DNA of 40,034 nt, from assembly GCA_009379845.1 (NCBI GenBank), contig WHSZ01000057.1, forward strand, positions 1 to 40,034, written 5' to 3'. This document shows, in pieces, positions 8,050-16,230 of this stretch. The notes below the pieces were generated by a model. That model was not told the DNA's origin. It ran no database searches and saw only the letters and a program-made list of their open reading frames with translations. The stretch is from Pseudonocardiaceae bacterium (GTDB lineage: Bacteria; Actinomycetota; Actinomycetes; Mycobacteriales; Pseudonocardiaceae). Position numbers and translations under genes: made by a program. The stretch's first letter is position 1; the number at the start of each line of letters is the position of its first letter.

Positions 8050-8872
8050 GGTGCGTCGTCGACCCCCCGAACGCCCGGCTGTGGAGCCCGGACGATCCGT
8101 ACCTGTGCGACATCACCGCGCGGCTGATCGACCTCGAGCAGACCAACGATCTCGGCTTCAACATGGTGCGCAAGCACGCCAAGGTGGAGCCGGCTCGCTG
8201 GTACTACTGGGCCGACAAGCTCGGTTTGCTCGTCTGGCAGGACATGCCGTCGTTGCCGATGGATCTGGACATTCCGCCTGGCGAGCATCGCGCGCCCGGC
8301 CCGGTGGCCAAACGAAACTTCGAAACCGGGTTGCGCGAGATGGTCGATCAGCTGCGCGGGGTGACCTCGATCGTGGTTTGGGTCCCGTTCAACGAAGGTT
8401 GGGGCGAGTTCGACACCGCGCGGATCACCGAGAACCTGCGGGCCGCCGATCCGGCACGGCTTGTGGATTCGAACAGCGGCGTGAACTGCTGCTACTCGTT
8501 GCCGGACAGCGGTGCCAGGCAGATCTACGACGACCACACCTATGTCGGCCCCACCGCGGCCCGCGCGCGATCGTGGATGGCGAGTACGGCGGGCTCGGCC
8601 TCGCCGTGCGAGGCCATCTCTGGCCGGGCGAGCCGCAGGCGTACGAGATGGCCGAAAGTCCTGAGCAGTTGCTGCGCCGCTACGACGAGGTGCACGACGA
8701 GCTGCGGGACGTGGTGCGCGACAACGGGTTGTCCGCGTCCATCTACACCCAGATCACGGATGTGGAGAACGAAGTCAACGGGCTGTTCAGCTATGACCGC
8801 AGGGTGCTCAAGCCGGATCGTGCCGCGCTGCGGGAGCACAATCGCCGGGTGATCGAGGAGGGTACGTCGTGA
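8050..8872 (+). pseudogene. Decayed GH2 glycosidase (5'-truncated, internally deleted, frameshifted)
   Basis: Remnant of a family 2 glycoside hydrolase (beta-galactosidase/glucuronidase type). One frame reads LWSPDDPYLCDITARLID, then jumps directly to TNDLGFNMVRKHAKVEP, leaving out the strand and loop region expected between them, and goes on to the acid/base motif VPFNEGWGEFD (Glu codon 8394-8396). Near 8550-8569 the frame changes: the nucleophile motif VDGEYGGLGL (Glu codon 8582-8584) and the rest to the stop at 8870-8872 are in another frame. The N-terminal sugar-binding domain is absent. A strong GAGGAGG plus GTG at 8051 opens the wrong frame, as if a deletion fused the old start to the middle of the gene. 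It overlaps the next gene by GTGA. Confidence 0.85.
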
Positions 8873-9885
8873 GCATTGTCACCAGAAGAGGCGCCGTCGG
8901 AGCCGCGCTGGCCGCCGGTACATTGAGCACGCTGGCCGGGTCCGCGAGTGCTACGGAAAGCGTTGCGATGCGAGGAAAGCAGACGGTGAACGGGCGGCTG
9001 TACGAACTCCGGCACGGGCATCAGCGTGCCGTGGTGGCCGGCGTCGGAGCCACGCTGCTTTCGTGGCAGGTCGATGGCGTCGAGCAACTGCTGACTCATG
9101 ACGCCGACGTGATGGGTGAGGGCTACCAGGGCAAAACGATCCTCCCGTGGCCGAACCGCATCGACCACGGCCGCTACACCTTCGAGGGCGAAGAGTTGCA
9201 GGTGCCGATCAACGAGCCGGACCGGGACACCGCGCTGCACGGGCTGATGAGCTTCGTCGAGTGGGAGCCCGTGCGGCACAAGGGAAACAGCGTAACGTTG
9301 GAGTACCTGCTGCATCCGCACTACGGCTACCCTTTCCAGCTCGCGTTCCAGATCGTGTTCACATTGGACGATTCCGGATTGGCGAGCACGCTGGTCACCC
9401 GGAACGTCGGGGAGGGCCCCGCGCCGTTCGGTACCGCGAACCACGCCTATATCGGTGCCATCGACGGCACCATTGACGCGATGACGCTGCGCCTGCCGGC
9501 CAGCACGTACTACCAGGTCAACGATCGGCTGATCCCAACCGGCAGCGCGCCGGTGGACGGTACGAAGTTCGACTTCCGGGTGGGCAGACCCATCGGCGAA
9601 ACCGTCATGGACACCGCGTTCACCGATCTGGCGCGAGAATCCAGCGGGCTTGCCGTCGCGCGGTTTTCGCGGCCGGGCGGCGAGACCATCGAGCTATGGA
9701 TGGACGAGGGGTACGGCTACCTGCAGGTCTACACCGATGACGATCCGGACGAACACCCGCCACGTTCCGGGATCGCCGTGGAACCGGTGACCTGCGCGCC
9801 GAACGCGTTCGTCAGCGGCGACGGGCTGGTCGTGCTGCGGCCAGGGGAGGCTCACCAGGCCAGGTTTGGCCTGGTGAGCTCGTGA
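8869..9885 (+). CDS. Exported aldose 1-epimerase family protein
   Basis: 338-aa galactose-mutarotase-fold enzyme interconverting alpha and beta anomers. An N-terminal TRRGAVGAALAAG segment with a hydrophobic stretch ending SASA looks like a Tat-type (or Sec) signal, which is unusual for mutarotases. Family motifs: WPNRI (94-98), catalytic His124 (ALHG), His192 (ANHAY) and general base Glu305 (AVEPVTC). The GTG start overlaps the TGA of the upstream GH2 remnant (GTGA), implying the two were once co-translated for handling an extracytoplasmic sugar. The last codons lie inside two adjacent hairpins. Confidence 0.88.
   Translation: MSIVTRRGAVGAALAAGTLSTLAGSASATESVAMRGKQTVNGRLYELRHGHQRAVVAGVGATLLSWQVDGVEQLLTHDADVMGEGYQGKTILPWPNRIDHGRYTFEGEELQVPINEPDRDTALHGLMSFVEWEPVRHKGNSVTLEYLLHPHYGYPFQLAFQIVFTLDDSGLASTLVTRNVGEGPAPFGTANHAYIGAIDGTIDAMTLRLPASTYYQVNDRLIPTGSAPVDGTKFDFRVGRPIGETVMDTAFTDLARESSGLAVARFSRPGGETIELWMDEGYGYLQVYTDDDPDEHPPRSGIAVEPVTCAPNAFVSGDGLVVLRPGEAHQARFGLVSS
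9851..9878. repeat. 12-bp-stem hairpin in 3' end of aldose epimerase gene
   Basis: CTCACCAGGCCA (9851-9862) and its exact reverse complement (9867-9878) flank a GGTT loop. It lies within codons for the C-terminal AHQARFGLV segment and abuts the 46-bp palindrome with no gap. The two hairpins together may form a tandem terminator. Confidence 0.75.
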
Positions 9886-9924
9886 GTCTTTTTGGGTGCT
9901 ATAGCACCCAAAAAGACTCACGAG
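9879..9924. terminator. Perfect 46-bp palindrome, bidirectional terminator
   Basis: Every base of 9879-9901 pairs with 9902-9924, including a T5 tract on one arm and A5 on the other, so each strand can form a long hairpin. The TGA stops of the aldose epimerase (9883-9885) and of the GH57 enzyme (complement of 9918-9920) occupy mirror positions in the two arms; both genes end CTCGTGA. Position between converging genes suggests transcription termination for both. The 10-nt arm end GACTCACGAG (9915-9924) recurs at 18011-18020 beside another terminator. Confidence 0.85.
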
Positions 9925-11426
9925 CGCAGCTGGCGTGCGTCAGCTGCGCCAAATGGCCCGTCGTCGACGCGTAGCCGGGCCGCCAGCTCACGGGCTCGCG
10001 TGTCGTCGCCGGCGCGCAGCAGCTTGGCCAGCTCGTAGCAGTGCTCGGTGTGCACCCGGGCCCGCCGCTGCGCGTAGTCCGACGCGGACTCCTTGGTCAC
10101 CATGAACGCCCAGTCGCTGGACAGCGCCAGCAGCGCTTCCCTGACGAGCTGGTCGAGTACGGGATCGCGGAACGCCGACGCCCTGTCATCCACAGTGGAG
10201 AGCAGGTCGCGCTGCAACTCGGCGCCTGCCCGTACCAGATCGGAGACCTGCTCGCCGTCCCAGACTCGCCAGTCCTTGCCCGAGCCCCATGAGGATGCCG
10301 GAAGGTCCACGGCGGCGCCGAGATGCCCGGCATCCAGAGCGCCGCGCAACGTGGTGACCCGCACCCCGGCTTCCGGCAACGCGCGCAGCACGGTTTCCAG
10401 CCACACCGGTCCTTCGTGCCACCAGTGTCCGAACAGTTCGGTGTCGTACGCGGCGACAACCAGCCCCGGAGACCCGCGCTCGGCACGAAGAGTGCGCAAC
10501 TTGCCGAGGATAGTGTCGACGAAATCCTTGGCGTGCTTACGGATCGCACCGTCCGCCAGCTGGGGATCGTACGGCCGCTTGTGCTTCGGCTCGATGTGCT
10601 TGCCGGTGACCCTGGCAGGTTTCAGCCCGGTGGGGTGATCCCAGGTGTGGAAGTCCCGGTAAGCCGCATGCCCCGGATAGCCCGATTTCGGCGACCACAC
10701 GCGGTACGTGACGTCCAGGTCGCGGGCGAAGCACACCACGTCGGAGTCCCCGACGGTCCGCGCCGCACCGGTGTCGCCGCGCAACGCCGGCCCGTCCACC
10801 ATGAACCGTCGCACGCCTGCCGCCGCGTAATCGTGCTCCATCCCGGGTGCGTAGCCACATTCCGGCGCCCAGACGCCTTCCGGTGCGGCACCGATGCGCA
10901 GCGCCGTGTCGTCCAGCCCGGTGCGCAACGCGAAACCACGCAGCCGCGGATCGAGCAGCGGCTGGAACGGGTGCGCGGCCGGCCCGCCGAGCAGCTCCAC
11001 CGTCCGCGAGTCCACAAGGGACCGCAGGATCGGGGAGAACCCGTGCCGCCAACGGGTTTCGAAGTCTTCCAGCGCGCGGCCGGCGGCGCGGTACTCGGCT
11101 GAAGCGAGGTCGCGCAGCAACGGATCACGCCGCGCCCAGCGGACCGCGGCGTGCGTGGTGCGCAACCGCCAGGTACCGAGCCAGTCGTGGAAGGCGCGCA
11201 GGCAGTACGGGTCGTCAAGCTGCGCGGCGAGGATCGGCGTGACGCCAAGGGTGAGCACGTCCCGGCGGCCCTCGTCGGCGAACTTGCGCAGCAACTCGAC
11301 CACCGGGAGGTAGGAGTGCGCCCACGCCTGGTACAGCCATTCCTCGCCGACCGGCCAGGACCCGTGATGCGGCAGCCACGGCAGGTGGCTGTGCAGCACC
11401 AGGCAGAACGACCCCTCGTCGGTCAT
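9918..11426 (-). CDS. GH57 1,4-alpha-glucan branching enzyme (Rv3031-like)
   Basis: 502-aa family 57 glycoside hydrolase that introduces alpha-1,6 branches into alpha-glucan or the polymethylated polysaccharide precursor. Family regions: HSHLPW (12-17), nucleophile Glu189 in WAPECGY, acid/base Asp328 in AAYDTELFGHWWHEG, and a C-terminal helical DUF1957-type region (SDWAFMVTKESASDYAQRR). The M. tuberculosis homologue is about 526 aa. Its ATG overlaps the stop of the upstream methyltransferase by 4 bp (ATGA at 11423-11426), so the two are translationally coupled. The stop codon lies in the 46-bp palindrome. Confidence 0.93.
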   Translation of the reverse strand: MTDEGSFCLVLHSHLPWLPHHGSWPVGEEWLYQAWAHSYLPVVELLRKFADEGRRDVLTLGVTPILAAQLDDPYCLRAFHDWLGTWRLRTTHAAVRWARRDPLLRDLASAEYRAAGRALEDFETRWRHGFSPILRSLVDSRTVELLGGPAAHPFQPLLDPRLRGFALRTGLDDTALRIGAAPEGVWAPECGYAPGMEHDYAAAGVRRFMVDGPALRGDTGAARTVGDSDVVCFARDLDVTYRVWSPKSGYPGHAAYRDFHTWDHPTGLKPARVTGKHIEPKHKRPYDPQLADGAIRKHAKDFVDTILGKLRTLRAERGSPGLVVAAYDTELFGHWWHEGPVWLETVLRALPEAGVRVTTLRGALDAGHLGAAVDLPASSWGSGKDWRVWDGEQVSDLVRAGAELQRDLLSTVDDRASAFRDPVLDQLVREALLALSSDWAFMVTKESASDYAQRRARVHTEHCYELAKLLRAGDDTRARELAARLRVDDGPFGAADARQLRS

Positions 11427-12289
11427 GACGGCCGCACCGCAACGGCGAACAGATCGAGGCTCGCGTCGTTGTCCCTGCCGTGCAGATCGAAGTCGTGCGC
11501 GCGGATCGAGTCGATGTCCGCGAGCAGCGCGGGCGGCCAGATCGCCTGGCCCGGCAGGTGATGCATGACCACCTCCAGCTGTGCGTCGATGATCGAACCG
11601 CCGTAGCGCTCGTCCAGCTCACGCACTCGCCGCCCGTGGTGCAGCCCGTCAAGCCGCACCACCTCGAATCCAGCCGTGCGCAGCAGCCAGTCCAATTCGG
11701 ACGGTGCCAGCTCACGGGTGTGGTACGGGTTGAGCGGTGTGTCCCTGCCGGGGGAGAAGGTGATCCGGTTCGGCGTGCTGACAAGCAACCGGCCCCCTGG
11801 CCGCAGCACCCGGTAGCACTCGGCGAGAAACCCGTCCTGGTCCCACAGGTGCTCGATCACCTGCATGTTGGCCACCACGTCCACGCGTTCGTCACCGAGC
11901 GGCAGGTGGGCGAGGTTGCCCCGCGCGGCGGCCACCTCCGGGTAGTTGCCGGCGACGTGGCTGATGCTGGCCGTGTCGTAATCCACCGCCAGTACCCGCG
12001 CGGCGTGCGCGGCGACGAGCGCCGCCCCGTACCCCTCACCGCAGCCGGCTTCGAGCACCACGGCGTTCGAGCAGTACGGCAACAGCGCGTGATAGGCCGC
12101 CTCGTGCCTGCGGAACCAGTAGTTCTCTTCCGGCACGCCCGGCACGGTGCGCTCCCCGGTGAGATGCAACACCTGCGCCTGCCCTGGGGTATCGAGTGAC
12201 ACGGTGCCGGCTCCCGGGGTCTGCGGTCGGTTCGTGGACGCTACCGTGCCCGAGGTTACGTCAGCCCTGCCGTTGGCCGGCATTCCCAT
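11423..12289 (-). CDS. SAM-dependent methyltransferase (Rv3030-like)
   Basis: 288-aa class I methyltransferase. Motif I is VLEAGCGEGYG (residues about 78-88), with an acidic motif II (VLAVDYD) and NMQVIEHLWDQ plus VLRPGGRLLVSTPN as motifs III/IV. The TGERTVPGVPEENYWFRRHEAAY segment before motif I matches what I recall of Rv3030, proposed to act in methylglucose lipopolysaccharide synthesis. ATG 12289 is taken; ATG 12283 has a better-placed GGAAG. It is translationally coupled to the GH57 gene and divergent from the cupin gene with 41 bp between starts. Confidence 0.88.
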   Translation of the reverse strand: MGMPANGRADVTSGTVASTNRPQTPGAGTVSLDTPGQAQVLHLTGERTVPGVPEENYWFRRHEAAYHALLPYCSNAVVLEAGCGEGYGAALVAAHAARVLAVDYDTASISHVAGNYPEVAAARGNLAHLPLGDERVDVVANMQVIEHLWDQDGFLAECYRVLRPGGRLLVSTPNRITFSPGRDTPLNPYHTRELAPSELDWLLRTAGFEVVRLDGLHHGRRVRELDERYGGSIIDAQLEVVMHHLPGQAIWPPALLADIDSIRAHDFDLHGRDNDASLDLFAVAVRPS

Positions 12290-12330
12290 TCTTCCAAGAC
12301 ACTCCTGGCGCGGTGTTCCACAGTAGAACC

Positions 12331-12711
12331 ATGAATCTCACCGGAACATATCTCCACCTGCACCAGGGTCGAGCGGAGGCCATGAAGGTCGATCAGGATT
12401 TCTGGCCGCGGGTGATGAGCGGAGCTCTACCTCTTCCCGGATGGCTGGTCGCGATGTTCGAGTTCCCCTCGGCAGGCCAACCGAGCGAACCGGGGCCGAG
12501 CGAGCGGCATCCGAGCGGCGATGAGGTGCACCTGTGCGTATCGGGGGCGATGAGCGCGGTGCTTGAACACCCGAGCGGGGACGAGGTGATCGACTTCTCG
12601 GCGGGGGAGTGCTGCGTGATCCCACGCGGAACGTGGCATCGGCTGGTGGCAAGGGAGCCGAGCCGGATCGTCGCCGTCACGTTCGGGGAAGGCACCGAGC
12701 ACCGCTCGTGA
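12331..12711 (+). CDS. Small cupin-domain protein
   Basis: 126-aa single-domain cupin, a beta-barrel that usually binds a metal or small ligand. Cupin motif 1 is around HPSGDEVHLCVSGAMSAVL and motif 2 is around FSAGECCVIPRGTWHRL, with His at both expected positions. ATG 12331 begins the family-like sequence; the upstream in-frame extension runs into the divergent methyltransferase gene. The ribosome-binding site is weak. No function can be assigned. Confidence 0.8.
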   Translation: MNLTGTYLHLHQGRAEAMKVDQDFWPRVMSGALPLPGWLVAMFEFPSAGQPSEPGPSERHPSGDEVHLCVSGAMSAVLEHPSGDEVIDFSAGECCVIPRGTWHRLVAREPSRIVAVTFGEGTEHRS

Positions 12712-12713
12712 AT

Positions 12714-12789
12714 CCCCCGTGTTGTGTACTCATATCGCTCTTATGACGGCGTTATTGCGGCAATATGGGTACACCGATGCGGACGGGGG
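12714..12789. terminator. Two-part long hairpin between converging genes
   Basis: Outer arms CCCCCGT (12714-12720) and ACGGGGG (12783-12789) pair. Inside, 12724-12735 pairs with 12763-12774 over 12 bp with a single G-U. A further odd palindrome TATTGC-G-GCAATA lies at 12753-12765 and would compete with the inner stem. The structure fills the whole space between the cupin and desaturase stop codons, so bidirectional termination is the likely role. Confidence 0.6.
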
Positions 12790-12794
12790 CGGGG

Positions 12795-13742
12795 TTACCG
12801 CGCCGCGAGCCGGGCCAGGCGGCGCGGCGAGGGCCAGCGCACGTCGTGTACCCAGCCGAACTTCTCGAACAGCCAGATCACCCGCGCGGAGACGTCGATC
12901 TGGCCGCGCCCCACGCCGTGCCGCGCGCAGGTCGGGTCCGCGTGGTGCAGGTTGTGCCACGACTCGCCCATGCTCAGGATCGCGAGCGGCCAGACGTTCG
13001 CCGAGCGGTCCCGTGCGAAGAACGGGCGCTCGCCGATCAGATGGCAGATCGAGTTCACCGACCACGTCACGTGGTGCAGCAGGCACACCCGGACCAGGCC
13101 GGCCCAGAAGAACGCGGTCAGAGCGCCCCACCACGACCACGTGATCAGTCCGCCGAGCACCGCGGGCGCGATCAACGTGACCAACGTGCACAGCCCGAAC
13201 AACCGATGCACCGTCCGGATATCCCGGTCAGCCAGCAGATCAGGGGCGAACCGCTGCTGGTCGGTCAGGTTGCGCTCGAACAGCCAGCCGAGATGCGCGT
13301 GCCAGAAACCGCGAGCCAGTGCCGGCGGCGACGTGCCGAACAGCCATGGCGAGTGCGGATCACCTTCCCGGTCGGAAAACGCGTGGTGCCGCCGATGGTC
13401 CGCGACCCAGTGCAGGATCGGGCCCTGCACGGCCAGGCTGCCGGCGATGGCCAGCACTACCCGCATGGCACGGCCGGCCTTGAACGCCCCGTGCGTGAAG
13501 TAGCGGTGATAGCCGACGGTTACCCCGAGGCAGGTCAACGTGTACCAGGTGGTTGCCAGCGCAACGTCGACCCAGCCGAGACCCCATCCCCACGCCACGG
13601 GTACCGCCGCGATCAGTCCAAGGAACGGCACGATCACGAATACATACACTGAGAACTGCGCGGGCAGCCCACGTTTACCGGAGAACAGGTTCTTCGGGGC
13701 CCGTCCGGTCCGCCCGTCCGGCCCGTCCGCTGTCGAAGTCAT
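12795..13742 (-). CDS. Acyl-CoA delta-9-type fatty acid desaturase
   Basis: 315-aa membrane di-iron desaturase that introduces a double bond into acyl-CoA. The three histidine boxes are HRYFTH (79-84), HRRHH (116-120) and HNLHH (263-267), with hydrophobic segments before box 1 and between boxes 2 and 3. ATG 13742 starts a short Arg/Gly-rich N-terminus typical of actinobacterial DesA3/SCD-like enzymes; upstream in-frame sequence is not family-like. No good ribosome-binding site is visible, so the start is moderately certain. An electron donor (oxidoreductase or ferredoxin) is not encoded nearby. Confidence 0.92.
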   Translation of the reverse strand: MTSTADGPDGRTGRAPKNLFSGKRGLPAQFSVYVFVIVPFLGLIAAVPVAWGWGLGWVDVALATTWYTLTCLGVTVGYHRYFTHGAFKAGRAMRVVLAIAGSLAVQGPILHWVADHRRHHAFSDREGDPHSPWLFGTSPPALARGFWHAHLGWLFERNLTDQQRFAPDLLADRDIRTVHRLFGLCTLVTLIAPAVLGGLITWSWWGALTAFFWAGLVRVCLLHHVTWSVNSICHLIGERPFFARDRSANVWPLAILSMGESWHNLHHADPTCARHGVGRGQIDVSARVIWLFEKFGWVHDVRWPSPRRLARLAAR

Positions 13743-13830
13743 GCGACCAGGAGTACACGACCCGATCGGACGACGGTTCACCGGCCGCCAAACCACCATG
13801 CACCGGCGGGTTAACACCCGACGGGCGAGA

Positions 13831-14712
13831 TCAGGAGAGGCGCTGCAGTAAGGCCTGCTTGGCCGCGGAAAACTCCTCGTCGGTGAGGGTGCCGTCGCGG
13901 TGCAGTTCGCCGAGCTCGCGAAGCCTGCGCAACAGGGTGTCCGGGTCGTCGGCCGCCGCGGTCGAGGGTTCACCGGTGCTCGCGGGCGGTTCGTCACGGG
14001 CACGTGACGGATGCGGCAGCCGGGCGAGCACCGCGGCGGCGACCAGCGCCGTCGTCCCGCCTTCTTTCCTGATGCCCCACGCGAGGCAGTTCGGATCGTG
14101 TTCGGCGGCGCGGTCCGTGACCCCGTCGTTGAGGCGGAAGCGAAGGTATCCGTATCCCAAGCCGACTTGCGGGTGCCATTCCGCCCCGGTCAGCTCGTGC
14201 AGCGCGAACTGCCTCGGCCCGGCCGATTTCTTGGCGTCTTCCGCCATCAAGTTCCATTCGAGGCGGATGTGCGAGCCGTCGAACGTCGCGATGCCGTCTC
14301 CCGCGGCAGCCGTCAGCGGTACATCGGGCCCGGGCAGCAGGTACCGATCGGTTGGGCCGTCCGGCACCTGCCATACCAGCAGCGAATCGCGCACCTCGTG
14401 GACGAAATGCGCGGCCTCAGCCGCCCGCGCGGGCCCGACCGGCAGCTGGTACGGATCGGAGGCATCGCTCAGCCGGCCCGCGGTGGCCTGAACGAACGGA
14501 TCGGCACCGTTTCGGAGCCGCAGCCTGATCCGACCACCCTTGCGGCCGGGCTCGTAGCCGATGCTCGCCACGGCCATCAGCGGTATCGCGAGTTCGCCGA
14601 GCTCATACCGGAGCTTGCTGCTCTCCCGGCCGCGAGACGGCACGGATGGCACGATCCGCACCGTTTCCAGGTCGAATGACCACGTTCCCTCCGGCGCGGT
14701 GATGTCCACCAT
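13831..14712 (-). CDS. DUF4429 repeat protein with C-terminal SHOCT domain
   Basis: 293-aa protein. Two tandem DUF4429-type modules, about residues 5-100 and 130-230, each run from a short aromatic strand (TWSFDLETVRI; IATFDGSHIRLEW) to a domain-ending strand (RIRLRLRNG; YLRFRLNDG). A linker rich in Pro, Ala and Ser leads to a short C-terminal SHOCT helix pair (LLRRLRELGELHRDGTLTDEEF). DUF4429 has a PH-like character and SHOCT often serves oligomerisation, but the biological role is unknown. It lies 88 bp upstream of the desaturase on the same strand. Confidence 0.85.
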   Translation of the reverse strand: MVDITAPEGTWSFDLETVRIVPSVPSRGRESSKLRYELGELAIPLMAVASIGYEPGRKGGRIRLRLRNGADPFVQATAGRLSDASDPYQLPVGPARAAEAAHFVHEVRDSLLVWQVPDGPTDRYLLPGPDVPLTAAAGDGIATFDGSHIRLEWNLMAEDAKKSAGPRQFALHELTGAEWHPQVGLGYGYLRFRLNDGVTDRAAEHDPNCLAWGIRKEGGTTALVAAAVLARLPHPSRARDEPPASTGEPSTAAADDPDTLLRRLRELGELHRDGTLTDEEFSAAKQALLQRLS

Positions 14713-14763
14713 GCGGAGAGTCTAGGGTTCGGGCGGAACGGGAATGACCACGGTGCGAAGCGC

Positions 14764-14979
14764 TCAGCGCTGCGGTGGTGGCGGCGGGGTGGTGCCTCCC
14801 GAACCACCGGATCCACTCGGGCCGCTGGAGCCGCCGCCCTTGTTGCGCAACCGATCCAGCGCGTCCTTGGCTTGCTGCCTTGTGTGCGGATCGTTGGCCA
14901 TGTTCTTGGCCTTGCGCATCAGCTTGCGCCCCTGCGGCGTGTTGGCGAGTTTCGCGAGCTTGCCGAAGATCGATGCCAT
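14764..14979 (-). CDS. Small 71-aa protein with basic helix and Gly/Ser/Pro tail
   Basis: Begins MASIFGKLAKLANTPQGRKL, has a basic amphipathic helical region to about residue 45, then a low-complexity GGGSSGPSGSGGSGG stretch and a polyproline end (PPPPPQR). ATG 14979 is preceded by AGAGAGG with good spacing. It resembles small actinobacterial proteins of unknown function seen next to envelope genes. A longer in-frame extension to 15189 would overlap the DegV gene and is rejected. Confidence 0.72.
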   Translation of the reverse strand: MASIFGKLAKLANTPQGRKLMRKAKNMANDPHTRQQAKDALDRLRNKGGGSSGPSGSGGSGGTTPPPPPQR

Positions 14980-15068
14980 CGTGGCCTCTCTTTTGCTTGA
15001 TCGGGCGGTCCGCCTTCCAAGGAAACCATGACCGTCGCGGCGGCACGACCCCGCCAACGGTGGTAGCG

Positions 15069-15923
15069 CTACACGTTCGACACCGTGATGCTGAACGCGC
15101 CGGGGCCGCAATGGGCTCCTATCACGGCGCTGGACTCCACCAGCAGCGGTTCGCGGGCGTGCGGCAGGCGTTCCCGCAGTCGCAGGCACACGTCCTTGGC
15201 CCGATCGTCCTGGCCGAAGCGAGTCACCGCGAGATCCACCTCGTGGCTCGCGGCGCGCTCAACGGCGAGGTCCAGCATCCGCTCGATCGCCCGCTTCGTG
15301 CTGCGCACCTTGGCCAGCGGCGCCACTTCACCGCTGCGCACGGTCAGCAGTGGCTTGATGGACAGCGCGGTGCCGAGCAGCGCGCTGGCCGCGCCGATTC
15401 GCCCGCCACGGCGCAGGAACTCGAGGGTGTCCACGTATACCAGCTCGGCGCTGGTGGTGAACCGGTGTTCGGCAGCGGCGATCACCCGTCGCGGGTTTCC
15501 GCCCGCGGCTGAGACCCTGGCCGCGCCCAGTGCCGCGTAGCCGAGGCTCATCCCGGTGGTCTGCGAGTCGAGCACGTGAACCGGCACCCGCACATACCCG
15601 CCCGCCTCCCGGGCGGCCTCCACGGTCGCGGACATCCGCCCGGAAAGGTGCACGCTGACGATCGCTTCGGCGCCCGAGGTGATCGCCTGCTGGTAGGTCC
15701 AAAAGAACGCGTTCACATCCGGCGGGGAGGTGGAAACCGCTACGCCCCCGCGCATCGCATCGAGGACGTCGTCGTTGTCGATCCGCGCCTCGTCGTCGGT
15801 GCGATCGCCGACGTGCAGCTGGACCTGAACCACCGAGATGCCGAACTCTCGCACCAGCTCATCGGGCAGGCATGCGGTGGAGTCGGTGACCACAGCGACA
15901 CGTCCAAGCATGTTGCCGGACAT
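15069..15923 (-). CDS. DegV-family fatty-acid-binding protein
   Basis: 284-aa DegV protein, a family that binds a fatty acid in a deep pocket and in some bacteria hands it to fatty acid kinase (FakB role). Conserved segments: VVTDSTACLP near the N-terminus, STSPPDVNAFF, IVSVHLSGRMSAT, DTLEFLRRGGRIG, and IGAHCGPGAF near the end. Start ATG 15923 is used; ATG 15911 in the same frame is equally plausible. No FakA kinase gene is present in the window. It is divergent from etfB across 307 bp. Confidence 0.9.
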   Translation of the reverse strand: MSGNMLGRVAVVTDSTACLPDELVREFGISVVQVQLHVGDRTDDEARIDNDDVLDAMRGGVAVSTSPPDVNAFFWTYQQAITSGAEAIVSVHLSGRMSATVEAAREAGGYVRVPVHVLDSQTTGMSLGYAALGAARVSAAGGNPRRVIAAAEHRFTTSAELVYVDTLEFLRRGGRIGAASALLGTALSIKPLLTVRSGEVAPLAKVRSTKRAIERMLDLAVERAASHEVDLAVTRFGQDDRAKDVCLRLRERLPHAREPLLVESSAVIGAHCGPGAFSITVSNV

Positions 15924-16230
15924 TACCGCGTTACCCCTTCGGAATGAGAGGGATGCACGAAGATCATCAGTCTGCTTCGTCGCCCTTGCTGTATCGGTGC
16001 CCTCAGTTGTTCGTGAGGACCGTCACGGCTGGCAACGGGACCTCGCGTTCTGCCATTAAGCTACTGCATAGTAACGCTTCAGTGACAGGGGTGAACGCGC
16101 ACGTTTTTCCTCGTCGTGGCAAGGTCGGACGAAACGAACTCGCACGCCCGTCGCCAGAAGCTCATGGCTGCGGAGACCTGCTTGCCGGGTCGAAGCGCTG
16201 GATCCAGTATCGGGAGGTCGAACAAGGCCC
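15924..16230. other. 307-bp divergent intergenic region, degV-etfB
   Basis: No coding sequence is convincing here. The notable element is a near-palindrome at 16060-16075, described separately. The etfB ribosome-binding site is either GGGAGG about 13 nt upstream or AAGG just before the ATG. Confidence 0.5.
16060..16075. promoter_or_regulatory. Near-palindrome upstream of etfBA, candidate operator
   Basis: GCTACT-GCAT-AGTAAC has arms matching at five of six positions and the shape of a TetR-type operator. It lies 156 bp upstream of etfB. Fatty-acid catabolic genes in actinobacteria are often under TetR-family control, so such a site would make sense, but no matching regulator is in the window. 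Confidence 0.3.
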
